Source: Chitinophagaceae bacterium (lineage in GTDB: Bacteria > Bacteroidota > Bacteroidia > Chitinophagales > Chitinophagaceae). Taken from it: DNA of 7,242 nucleotides. The notes under the pieces were generated by a model that had not been told where the DNA came from, searched no databases, and saw only the letters and a list, made by a program, of their open reading frames with translations. Location of the stretch: assembly GCA_025455205.1 (NCBI GenBank), contig JALOMZ010000087.1:1-7242 (forward strand). The letters run 5' to 3'. The position numbers were made by a program, and so were the translations under genes. This document shows positions 1 to 6,888 of this stretch, in pieces (positions within the stretch are counted from its first letter, which is position 1; every line of letters begins with the position of its first letter).

Positions 1-139
1 ACACTGACCTGATGTTATACGTGAGTACAATGGAATCCACACGCCAGGAGGCGCGGTTCACAAAATACAGCCTTTTGGATCCGCTGTCGCCGCAGGCCAG
101 CAGCACACCTGCCAGCAGCACAGTAAGCGTCCGCAGCAT
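1..139 (-). CDS. Lipoprotein of unknown function (5' part only)
   Basis: The first 46 codons of a gene that continues past the left edge of the window. The product begins MLRTLTVLLAGVLLAC, a short lipoprotein signal peptide: Arg3, a hydrophobic core, and an LLAC lipobox with the acylated Cys at residue 16, followed by GDSGS. It should therefore be cleaved by signal peptidase II and anchored in the envelope. The visible mature part (KRLYFVNRASWRVDSIVLTY) matches no family I recognise. An in-frame ATG at 166 would add nine residues (MTAFPLNFT); I prefer 139 because it gives a textbook signal peptide. The stop codon of the upstream sortilin-like gene is 61 bp away with no hairpin between, so co-transcription is likely. 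The sequence alone does not show function, and most of the protein is out of view. Confidence 0.72.
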   Translation of the reverse strand, partial: MLRTLTVLLAGVLLACGDSGSKRLYFVNRASWRVDSIVLTYNIRSV

Positions 140-200
140 GGTGAAATTCAGGGGGAATGCAGTCATAGCCCGGTGCCATTTTTCAGTATACCCTTACTCA

Positions 201-3200
201 TTACCGGGGCACAATCAGCCTTTGCACCTGTTTCTCTGCACACATCTTATTGAAGGCTGCCACATCCACCTGCACAATGCGCTCCATTTCCGCCTTGCGC
301 TGCTCCCAGATGGTATGCAAGGCCTCATACTGCTGTTTCTGTCCTTCAGTCACCACCGGTATATTGGTATCCATTTCACCACGCAGGAAAATATAATCGG
401 CCGACAGCTTATTCACGAAGTTGATGATATCGTCGTTCGACTGGGCCCTGTTCTGCACTAGTTCATCTTCCCAGCGGGTGAGTTTGTCTACTATCTGTTT
501 GCCTGCACTCTGAAGGTCCTTCAGGGTGCTGTCGGCTTTAGTGAGCGCCTGCAGATCGTTCACCTGCTGACGTACCTTGCGCATAGCCAGCACTGCCTGG
601 TGAATGGCATTGATATCCTCCTCTACTTTCTGCTGCCAGGTCTGCTGCTCCGTATAATCAGCCTTCGTGGCCTGGATGAGCGGATGCGGCAGGATGCGTA
701 CAGGTGCCGTAACCTCCTCATTACCCAGCCGCAGGCGCAGCAGGTAGGCCCCCGGTGCCACTTTGCGGCCCAGGTAGCTGCCTTCGATGAACACGGTGGG
801 TACGCCCTTCAGCGTGGGATAACGCAGGTCCCACACAAATCGGTTCAGTCCTTTTTCCGCCGGCAACACCGGGTCCTCCGGCGGGCCACCGGGATAGCGC
901 ACAAAACCATTGTCTGCCCTGGAGGAAAATGTACGTACGGTCTTACCTATATCGTTGATCACATCCAGGTACAGGGTAACTGAATCAGGCACTGCATGGG
1001 GCAGGTTATAATAGATCACGGCGCCCGAAGATGCATTCACACCTGCTTCACCAGCATTCGGGCCAATATCGGAAGCGCCCGTGGGTATAGGTCTGTCGAG
1101 CAGGCTGCCGCCGCTGGTGCGGTACAGGTCTGCCGGGCGGTAAATGGCCATGGATCTGCCAAATACCCCGGCTTCATATTGACGCAGCAGGTACAGATCG
1201 TCCAATACCCAGAATGAGCGCCCCATGGTGGCGGCAATCAGGTTGCCTTTATGCACCTTCAAATCTGTAATGGGGGTTATGGGAAGGCCCAGTTGCATTT
1301 GCTGCCAACTGGCACCATCATTCCAGGATATATACAGACCTGTCTCCGTGCCGGCAAACAGCAGGCCCTTTCTTTCGCTGTCAGACCGGATGCAGCGGGT
1401 GAAAGCGCCTGTGGGAATACCGTTCACCACTTTGGTCCAGGTCTTACCATAGTCATTCGACTTGAACAGCAGGGGCTGATGATCATTGAATTTGTAGGCC
1501 GTGGCGGCAATATATACCGTGGCCTTGTCGAGCGGAGAAACCTCAATGCAGTTCACAATGCATTCCGGCAGCGAGGAGGGGGTTATATTGGTCCAGTTGG
1601 CGCCGCCGTCCCGGGTAATATATACCATACCGTCATCACTACCCGTATACAACACCCCCTTTTCGTGTTTCGATTCTGCCACATAGGCAATGGTGCCGTA
1701 GTTCTCGCCGCCGGCCCCTTCATTGGTATAGGGCGTTCCGCTGGTACCCTGCCGGCTCTTGTCGTTACGGGTAAGGTCGGGCGAAACCGCTTTCCAGGTC
1801 TTCCCGCCGTCGGTGGTCTTGAACAATATGTTGCCGGCATGGTAGAAGGCATTGGCTTCATGCTGGCTGTACATAATGGGAGCGTTCCAGTTGAAGCGGT
1901 ATTTCATCTGCTTTGGCTGCAGGGCCTGGTATTGTATGGGTGCCACCATCACTCCACGCCCTTCTTTGGATTCAGTATCCAGCAGTTCAATGGTACCCTG
2001 GTAGCTACCGCCCATCACCAGGCGTGGATTATTGGGATCGAAAGCCAGGAAGGCGCTTTCGCCGCCGGCGCTGTAGGTCCAGTCGCGCTCACCGAGGCTG
2101 TAGCCGGCCGGGTTGGCACTGGCCACTTTCACACTGGTATTGTCCTGCTGGCCGGCATAGATGTTGTAGGGCCAGAGGTTGTCTGCATTGATGCGGTAGA
2201 ACTGGGCCGTGGGCTGGTTATTCTGGCTGCTCCAGCGTTCGCCTCCGTTAAACGTAACAGCAGCGCCCCCGTCGTTGGCCACAATCTGGTTCTGGTTGTT
2301 GGCAGGGTTGATCCACAGCTGGTGGTAATCGCCGTGGGTGCCCCGGATATTGGTCCAGCTCTTGCCACCATCGGCAGATTTCAAACCGGGTGAGTTCAGT
2401 ACGTATACTGTATTCTCCTGTTGCGGATCGGCAATCACCTCCACATAATACCAGGCGCGCTGTGTTAGGCGGTGATCCTTGCTCACCTGGCTGAAAGAAC
2501 CGCCCGCATCATTGCTCACGTACAATCCGCCCAGCTCCTTTTCCCAGTCGCTTTCAATGAGGGCGTACACTTTTTCCGGGTTGGCCCTGGAGATGCTCAC
2601 GCTCATCTTGCCGAGTGCTTTGGGAATGCCCTTTTCCAGTTTCTGCCAGGTTTCCCCGCCGTCTGTGCTTTTGTACAATCCGCTGCCGGGGCCGCCGCTG
2701 CGCACTTCCCAGGGATAGCGCTGGTGGTCCCACATGGCGGCAAACAGGATACGCGGGTTGCTCATGTCCAGGTCGAGATCTGCACAACCCGTGTTTTCAT
2801 TTACATATAACACCTTCTTCCAGGTAACACCCCCATCCGTGCTTTTGTACACTCCCCTTTCCGGATTGGGTCCATAGAGCTGACCCTGGGCAGCCACGTA
2901 CACAATATCCGGATTGGCAGGATGTATCCGTATCCAGCTGATATGGTGGGTTTCCTTCAGCCCCATGTGCTTCCAGGTCTTCCCGCCGTCCGTGCTTTTA
3001 TATACCCCATCGCCATAACTGGTCATCACACCACGGGGCGCATGCTCGCCCATGCCCACATACACCACGTTCACATCACTCTCACTCACCGCCACGGCGC
3101 CTACAGAACCGGTTTTGAAATAGCCGTCAGAAATATTGAACCAGGTCTGTCCGGCATTATCCGTTTTCCAGACACCGCCGCCGGTGGTACCCATATAATA

Positions 3201-3416
3201 CACCAGCGGGTTGCCTTTCACGCCGCATGCGGTTACCGAACGACCGCCCCGGAAGGGCCCGATGCTCCTGAATTTAAGGGCCCGCAGGTCAAGGGCCGCA
3301 TCAGCTGTTGCCGGCGCCGCAACGGAAGCTTCCGATTTGCCCTGCTTCTTCTGTGCCAGGGTATGGTTAGCCAGGGCCAGAAAAGCCACCAGCAAAAGGG
3401 GATATTTCCTCATCAT
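201..3416 (-). CDS. Exported sortilin/VPS10-like Asp-box (BNR) repeat protein
   Basis: Encodes 1071 residues. A Sec signal peptide ([21 protein letters not shown], cleavage before Gln22) indicates export. A beta-propeller-type region follows, with about ten Asp-box motifs of the S/T-x-D-x-G-x-T/S-W type starting near residues 84, 140, 191, 249, 300, 345, 532, 600, 651 and 696; several are near-perfect STDGGxTW. It opens with [13 protein letters not shown] and closes with [12 protein letters not shown] (about 730-745), both typical of the large bacterial sortilin-like proteins. An Ig-like segment follows (about 800-880, with [12 protein letters not shown] and [12 protein letters not shown]), then a Lys/Gln/Glu-rich helical tail (about 895-1060). 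Asp boxes are structural and do not show sialidase activity, so the role is probably ligand or peptide binding. The reading frame is open to 3512, but that would overlap the upstream gene and bury the signal peptide, so the ATG at 3416 is chosen (the adjacent ATG at 3413 is equally possible). It is third in the apparent operon, 68 bp after the glycogen-binding-module gene. Confidence 0.9.
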   Translation of the reverse strand: MMRKYPLLLVAFLALANHTLAQKKQGKSEASVAAPATADAALDLRALKFRSIGPFRGGRSVTACGVKGNPLVYYMGTTGGGVWKTDNAGQTWFNISDGYFKTGSVGAVAVSESDVNVVYVGMGEHAPRGVMTSYGDGVYKSTDGGKTWKHMGLKETHHISWIRIHPANPDIVYVAAQGQLYGPNPERGVYKSTDGGVTWKKVLYVNENTGCADLDLDMSNPRILFAAMWDHQRYPWEVRSGGPGSGLYKSTDGGETWQKLEKGIPKALGKMSVSISRANPEKVYALIESDWEKELGGLYVSNDAGGSFSQVSKDHRLTQRAWYYVEVIADPQQENTVYVLNSPGLKSADGGKSWTNIRGTHGDYHQLWINPANNQNQIVANDGGAAVTFNGGERWSSQNNQPTAQFYRINADNLWPYNIYAGQQDNTSVKVASANPAGYSLGERDWTYSAGGESAFLAFDPNNPRLVMGGSYQGTIELLDTESKEGRGVMVAPIQYQALQPKQMKYRFNWNAPIMYSQHEANAFYHAGNILFKTTDGGKTWKAVSPDLTRNDKSRQGTSGTPYTNEGAGGENYGTIAYVAESKHEKGVLYTGSDDGMVYITRDGGANWTNITPSSLPECIVNCIEVSPLDKATVYIAATAYKFNDHQPLLFKSNDYGKTWTKVVNGIPTGAFTRCIRSDSERKGLLFAGTETGLYISWNDGASWQQMQLGLPITPITDLKVHKGNLIAATMGRSFWVLDDLYLLRQYEAGVFGRSMAIYRPADLYRTSGGSLLDRPIPTGASDIGPNAGEAGVNASSGAVIYYNLPHAVPDSVTLYLDVINDIGKTVRTFSSRADNGFVRYPGGPPEDPVLPAEKGLNRFVWDLRYPTLKGVPTVFIEGSYLGRKVAPGAYLLRLRLGNEEVTAPVRILPHPLIQATKADYTEQQTWQQKVEEDINAIHQAVLAMRKVRQQVNDLQALTKADSTLKDLQSAGKQIVDKLTRWEDELVQNRAQSNDDIINFVNKLSADYIFLRGEMDTNIPVVTEGQKQQYEALHTIWEQRKAEMERIVQVDVAAFNKMCAEKQVQRLIVPR

Positions 3417-3484
3417 GACAGGGATGCATTTTGAGGACACAAGGTAAATGAAAACACCATTGAAAAAAGACAGACCTGCCGGGC

Positions 3485-4963
3485 TCAGGGCTGCAAAGGC
3501 GTATTGAACCACATCACAGAATTGCGTGTGCCATGTTCATTGCCTTCCCACTGGGTATTGGCGGGATCGGTGATCCACTGGCCATCTACCAGGAATTTGT
3601 AGCGGTGCTTGCCCGGGGTTAGATGAACAGCCAGCACCCATTCATTGCCTTCGCGTTTCATGGCATAGGTATGCGGAGACCAGTTGTTGAAATCGCCCGA
3701 CAGCACCACTTTATGGGCCTGCGGATAGCCTTTCAGCCGGAAGGTATAGTTGGGCTCGATCACAAAGAACAGGTTGGCCTTTTCATCGGGTTCTCCCCTG
3801 CCATTGTCGGGCACCCCTACCTCTTTGTCGTCTACGATATACCGGTATTCATGATTGCCGGGACCAAGGTGGTACGGCAGTATCCAGGCGTTGCCCTGCC
3901 TGCGCATGTACAACTCATTTGTTCGCCAATTATTGAAACTGCCGGACAGTACCACTTTACCAGCCCCGGCATGGCCGTCGAGCTTGAACACATAGGGCCG
4001 GCCAATCCTCACCACAGAATTGAAGTCGTTGTATTCATTGGGCAGGCGGTCATCATTGGCGGGGTCTGCCATCCAGTTATTATTGGCGATGAATCGATAG
4101 GTATGGGTTCCTGCCGGCAGGTAGATGGGCAGCATCCAGCCATTGGCGCCTGGCCGCATTTCCAGCTTTCGGGGCTCCCAGTTGTTGAAACTGCCGGCCA
4201 CAAAGACCTTTCCCTTTCCGCTATACCCCTTGAGCATAAATACCCAATTGGTTTTGTAGTACACAGAATTGGTATTCCCCTTACCGTCATTTTCCTGCAA
4301 CAGGTTGTCCGGATCCTGCATCCACCGTCCATCCACAATAAACTTGTACCAATGCTTGCCCGGCGGCAGGATGACATGGGCTATCCAGCCGCTGTCTGTT
4401 TTCTTCATGGGAAAGGCGCCATATTGCCAGCGGCTGAAGCTGCCGGCCAGTGATACTTTGCCGGCCCGGGCTTCCCCACGCAGGCAAAAGGTGACCACCG
4501 AATCCTGTACGGCAAAGTCACTGCGGTTGCGAAACTTATTGATGCCGTATGTTTGCTGCGGCACCGGCCATCCGCCCTCCAACATAGACGCCTCGTGCAG
4601 CACCGCCTGCATTTCACGCCCGGCGGCCCTTTCAAAGTCCTGCACTCGGCTCTCCAGTTTTTTGGCAATGGCCAGGCTGGTGGCAGTATTGGCCTGCAGT
4701 ACCCATCCCATCTTGTTCAGGCTGTCGAGTTTTCGCCCCTGGAGCCAGTCGCGCAGCGGCAGGTCGTATAAATCGTATTTCTCCGTGAAATGGCGCAGGT
4801 CCTCTTCGCTGATATTCTTTTGCAGCTGGATGAAAAATTTTCCCTCCTTCACCTTGCAATAATTGCCGGAAGGTTGTGCCAGGGCTGCCTGCCACAATAA
4901 GATGAAAGCCAGCATCCATATGGAGCGCAACATCATGGCCATATGACGTGCTATGATATTCAT
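3485..4963 (-). CDS. Secreted protein with four tandem AMPK-beta/CBM48-like glycogen-binding modules
   Basis: Encodes 492 residues. The N-terminus carries a signal peptide (hydrophobic [13 protein letters not shown], cleavage before Gln30). Residues about 35-150 form a separate region I cannot name; it contains [25 protein letters not shown] and GWVLQ, then a helical stretch. Four modules of about 82 residues follow (about 156-238, 240-321, 324-404, 406-487). Each has a G-S/D-F-x-x-W turn (Trp179, 262, 346, 428), a P-x-G-x-H/T-x-Y-K/R-F/Y strand and, except in module 3, a W-x-x-D-P turn. This is the pattern of the AMPK beta glycogen-binding domain (CBM48/AMPK1_CBM), so binding of alpha-glucan or a similar sugar outside the cytoplasm is expected; no catalytic domain is present. 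The start at 4963 forms an ATGA overlap with the protease stop codon, suggesting translational coupling. In-frame ATGs at 4969, 4942, 4936 and 4933 are alternatives; 4933 gives the most compact signal peptide. Confidence 0.9.
   Translation of the reverse strand: MNIIARHMAMMLRSIWMLAFILLWQAALAQPSGNYCKVKEGKFFIQLQKNISEEDLRHFTEKYDLYDLPLRDWLQGRKLDSLNKMGWVLQANTATSLAIAKKLESRVQDFERAAGREMQAVLHEASMLEGGWPVPQQTYGINKFRNRSDFAVQDSVVTFCLRGEARAGKVSLAGSFSRWQYGAFPMKKTDSGWIAHVILPPGKHWYKFIVDGRWMQDPDNLLQENDGKGNTNSVYYKTNWVFMLKGYSGKGKVFVAGSFNNWEPRKLEMRPGANGWMLPIYLPAGTHTYRFIANNNWMADPANDDRLPNEYNDFNSVVRIGRPYVFKLDGHAGAGKVVLSGSFNNWRTNELYMRRQGNAWILPYHLGPGNHEYRYIVDDKEVGVPDNGRGEPDEKANLFFVIEPNYTFRLKGYPQAHKVVLSGDFNNWSPHTYAMKREGNEWVLAVHLTPGKHRYKFLVDGQWITDPANTQWEGNEHGTRNSVMWFNTPLQP
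3503..4498 (-). repeat. Tandem array of four ~82-codon glycogen-binding modules
   Basis: In-gene protein-level repeat. Approximate units in order of translation are 4498-4250, 4246-4001, 3994-3752 and 3748-3503. The G-x-F-x-x-W turns are spaced 83, 84 and 82 residues apart. Some identity survives in the DNA around that turn: on the plus strand, TTGAAACTGCCGG occurs in modules 2 (near 4185) and 3 (near 3933), with related forms in modules 1 and 4. The copies are otherwise well diverged, which points to old duplication rather than a recent or slipping repeat. Confidence 0.85.
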
Positions 4964-5961
4964 TTCCATATGTACATTTTGTTGGTCATAAAATTAAATC
5001 CCACCCGGTGCCGCGACAAAAAATCAAATCCCAGCATGCCATCGATCTGTTTTTCGTAGGCACCGCTCATGCGTTCAAGGTTCACCACCACCACGGGCAT
5101 GGCGGCAAATTGCCTGCCGGGAAGCTGCAGATGCTTCACCGTTCCATACAGGGCTTCCAGCTGTCCGCTGCCCGCCCCTGTTACCGTGATGCGCCGCTGC
5201 ACCTCCACCTGTTCGAACACCTTGTCTGACAAACGGCTGTCGAGCACATTGCTCTCCGCTCCGGTATCAATCACAAAGGTGAGCTTCTTACCGGCAATGC
5301 TGGCAGCGGTGAACAACTTCCCGTCCCGCACCGTAATGGGCAGGGTGTGATACAACGACTCCTGCCCCAGCAGGGCATGGTGCCAGTTCTTCTTCTCCCG
5401 CAGCCCTATACGATGCAGGTGGATCTCGTTGGTCTGGTAGTCGATGATCATTTCAAAGCGGGTGAAAAGATGCACACCCAGCAGGCCGAGGATGCGGATA
5501 CCTTTCTGATCTTCCAGGTGGCCGAGTTGAATGCGGTGGGCGGGTACCCGCTTGAATGCGAAAGGCCCCAGCTGCAATTCGGCCACCAGGGCCGGACTGG
5601 CAGCGCTGGTGGCACCGGTAATGCCACCCTGTGCATCGCCAGGATCCGACCATTCATAGCTCCGGTAGTGGCGGAAATAGGTCATGTTGAGTATGAGGCC
5701 CGGGGCGCCGGTATCCAGTATGAAATTGCCTTCGGTGCTGTCGGCTTTGGCGCGGATAACAATCAGATTACCAGCCCGGCTGAAGGGAATGGTGCTGCTG
5801 AGTGCATCCTCCGGCACAAACATGTCGCCCACAAAAGGATGCGACCCGGTACCCAGTATGGAGAGCGTTTGCCGCTGCCCGGCAGGTGGCTGCGCTGCCG
5901 GCTGCGCCAGGACTCCTGTAGCCAGGAGCATCAACCACCATATAGAGGTCCAGTGTAACAA
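4960..5961 (-). CDS. Exported two-lobed retropepsin/pepsin-like aspartic protease
   Basis: Encodes 333 residues. The N-terminus (MLHWTSIWWLMLLATGVLA, cleavage before Gln20) is a Sec-type signal, though with no Lys or Arg before the core. Two homologous lobes follow. Lobe 1 has FILDTGAPG (Asp83) and, later, ILGLLGVHLF; lobe 2 has FVIDTGAES (Asp232) and DGMLGFDFL. Each shows the D-T-G-A catalytic loop plus the hydrophobic-hydrophobic-Gly motif of the aspartic protease fold, so one chain could form a complete two-aspartate active site, as in pepsin, whereas retropepsins dimerise. It should act in the periplasm or outside the cell; substrate unknown. No PDZ domain is visible. The chosen start is a TTG: no ATG or GTG lies in frame between it and an upstream stop near 6085, and the first ATG (5931) would leave only ten residues of signal. 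It is first in the apparent operon and overlaps the next gene by 4 bp. Confidence 0.88.
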   Translation of the reverse strand: MLHWTSIWWLMLLATGVLAQPAAQPPAGQRQTLSILGTGSHPFVGDMFVPEDALSSTIPFSRAGNLIVIRAKADSTEGNFILDTGAPGLILNMTYFRHYRSYEWSDPGDAQGGITGATSAASPALVAELQLGPFAFKRVPAHRIQLGHLEDQKGIRILGLLGVHLFTRFEMIIDYQTNEIHLHRIGLREKKNWHHALLGQESLYHTLPITVRDGKLFTAASIAGKKLTFVIDTGAESNVLDSRLSDKVFEQVEVQRRITVTGAGSGQLEALYGTVKHLQLPGRQFAAMPVVVVNLERMSGAYEKQIDGMLGFDFLSRHRVGFNFMTNKMYIWK

Positions 5962-6035
5962 GGTGTGCAGGTTTGTGTGTGAGCGGAGGCCGGTGTTATT
6001 CAGTTTGTGTGGGGTAGAATCACCGGTTCCTGATA

Positions 6036-6064
6036 CAAAGGAAAAACAGGCTGGCCAAACCCAA
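6036..6064 (-). promoter_or_regulatory. Candidate Bacteroidota promoter for the exported-protein operon
   Basis: Read on the minus strand, a TTG at 6064-6062 is followed after 18 bases by TTCCTTTG at 6043-6036. This matches the Bacteroidota -7 consensus TAnnTTTG at five of six fixed positions, with spacing in the accepted range. It would give a leader of roughly 70 bases before the TTG start at 5961. The match is imperfect and the assignment rests on position as much as on sequence. Confidence 0.28.
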
Positions 6065-6076
6065 TGGCCAATTGGG
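6060..6076. promoter_or_regulatory. 17-bp imperfect palindrome, possible operator
   Basis: CCCAATGGCCAATTGGG reads as two 8-base arms around a central C, with seven of eight positions complementary. A second TGGCCA lies 13 bases away at 6052-6057, repeating the one inside the palindrome (6065-6070). It overlaps the -33 element of the candidate operon promoter, where a repressor or activator could bind. No T-run follows, so it is not a terminator. No regulator gene is in view. Confidence 0.3.
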
Positions 6077-6141
6077 ACAAAGGGTTAGCAGCTGAGCAGA
6101 AGGGATGGATACAAGTACAAACGGCGTGCAGGCTGGAACGA

Positions 6142-6171
6142 AAAAAGAGCCTGCGATGGCAGGCTCTTTTT
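6142..6171 (-). terminator. Rho-independent terminator after the haem-binding gene
   Basis: AAAAAGAGCCTGC (6142-6154) and GCAGGCTCTTTTT (6159-6171) form a perfect 13-bp stem with a 4-base loop. On the minus strand the GC-rich core is followed by a run of T, and the hairpin starts 22 bases after the stop codon at 6194. It is symmetrical, but no plus-strand gene needs it. It separates the haem-binding gene from the operon downstream. Confidence 0.92.
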
Positions 6172-6193
6172 ATAATGATGACATCCTCTGGTA

Positions 6194-6724
6194 TCAGGAC
6201 AGCTTTGCCTGCAGGTTGGCATCAATGGCATCGAGGAATTCCTCGGTGTAGAGATAGTGCTCACCATGGTTCACCTTATTGCCATGGATGCATACGGCCA
6301 GGTCCTTGGTCATTTTGCCGCTTTCCACCGTTTCAATTACTTCCTCCAGTTTGTGGTCTTGCCGCAGGGCCACGGTGTTGTAGCGGTCATTGGCTTTTAC
6401 CAGGGCAAATTCCTGGAAATTCAGCCCACCCTTGCCTTCATCGATATGGTCCTTCAGCCACCAGCCCACAGGCTGGATATTGCTGTACCAGGGATAGTTG
6501 GTGAAATTGCTGTGACAGTCGTAGCAGGCAGCCTTCAGCAGCTGGTGCACGCTGTCGGGCACCGTAACCACTGTGGTAATGTCGTTCGTCATATCCATGC
6601 TTTGGTTGTTTTTACCGGGCTGGATGAACTGCATGACCAAAAATGCCAGGAACAGGATGAGACCAATGCGGCGGAGCCATCTTTTTTTGGGTGCCGGGCC
6701 TGGTGTTGTTTGTGTTGTTTCCAT
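6194..6724 (-). CDS. Membrane-anchored CxxCH haem-binding domain protein (Haem_bd-like)
   Basis: Encodes 176 residues. A basic stretch (KKRWLRR, 13-19) precedes one membrane segment (about 20-34), with the remainder predicted on the periplasmic side. The key segment is CYDCHSNFTNYPWYSNIQPV (67-86), with a single c-type haem motif C67-x-x-C70-H71 and the following WW and GGLNFQEF stretches; this is the signature of the Haem_bd family, thought to bind one covalently attached haem and to serve in periplasmic electron transfer. The C-terminal part differs from the family as I know it: after VESGKM there is no MPPxxY-type motif, but TKDLAVCIHGNKVNHGEHYL, with an extra Cys145 and several His. Reading the other frames there shows no sign of a frameshift. 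It has its own promoter candidate and terminator, so it is probably transcribed alone. Confidence 0.88.
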   Translation of the reverse strand: METTQTTPGPAPKKRWLRRIGLILFLAFLVMQFIQPGKNNQSMDMTNDITTVVTVPDSVHQLLKAACYDCHSNFTNYPWYSNIQPVGWWLKDHIDEGKGGLNFQEFALVKANDRYNTVALRQDHKLEEVIETVESGKMTKDLAVCIHGNKVNHGEHYLYTEEFLDAIDANLQAKLS

Positions 6725-6768
6725 ATGAGTGGGTAATAACGTTCGGTTAGGTAAAAGATCGTTCCTTT

Positions 6769-6776
6769 CAAAGGTA
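6769..6776 (-). promoter_or_regulatory. TACCTTTG -7 element upstream of the haem-binding gene
   Basis: On the minus strand TACCTTTG fully matches the Bacteroidota -7 consensus TAnnTTTG. It lies 44 bases before the ATG at 6724, giving a leader of about 40 bases. No good -33 TTG is found 17-23 bases further upstream, so the element is either weak or helped by an activator. Confidence 0.42.
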
Positions 6777-6831
6777 CTGTTCCTGTTTTGATTGCAGCGT
6801 GCCGGATGATGCCGTCATTTTTAAGAGGCAT

Positions 6832-6870
6832 CAAAAAAGCACATGCACCGTCCCGGGGGGCGGTGCATGT
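6832..6870 (-). terminator. Rho-independent terminator after gpmI
   Basis: ACATGCACCG (6841-6850) pairs perfectly with CGGTGCATGT (6861-6870) across a 10-base loop that itself contains CCCGGG. On the minus strand the stem is followed by GCTTTTTTG. It starts 18 bases after the gpmI stop codon, as expected for the end of that transcript. Confidence 0.9.
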
Positions 6871-6888
6871 TGTTGGTTGTTGAGGATA

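Noticed and set aside
1251..2393. A 380-codon open frame on the plus strand
   Set aside because: It lies wholly antisense to the Asp-box gene, has no recognisable domain, and its Gly/Val-rich composition is what the complement of that coding sequence gives.
1791..2998. CRISPR-like repeated strings near 1792, 2641, 2821 and 2971
   Set aside because: Spacing is irregular, the repeats diverge and all lie in frame within Asp-box codons of one long gene.
201..3416. Sialidase or glycosyl hydrolase activity suggested by the BNR/Asp-box repeats
   Set aside because: Asp boxes are structural turns found in many propellers. No sialidase catalytic arginine triad or FRIP-type motif could be seen, and the flanking motifs fit sortilin-like proteins.
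3417..3484. Possible terminator or promoter (T-run near 3470; TACCTTGT) between the four-module and sortilin-like genes
   Set aside because: No stem of useful length precedes the T-run, and TACCTTGT fails the TAnnTTTG consensus at two positions, so read-through is the simpler view.
3417..3512. Extension of the sortilin-like protein upstream to 3512
   Set aside because: It would overlap the end of the previous gene by 28 bases and put 32 residues before a clear signal peptide that begins at the ATG at 3416.
3623..4453. A 276-codon open frame on the plus strand
   Set aside because: It is antisense to the four-module gene, with no domain, signal or start context of its own; several His/Gly/Ile runs mirror the repeated modules.
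6808..6832. Inverted repeat GATGCC...GGCATC next to a run of A
   Set aside because: It has only a 6-bp stem with a 13-base loop, and on the transcribed minus strand the T-run comes before the stem, so it is not a terminator; the real gpmI terminator lies just beside it.
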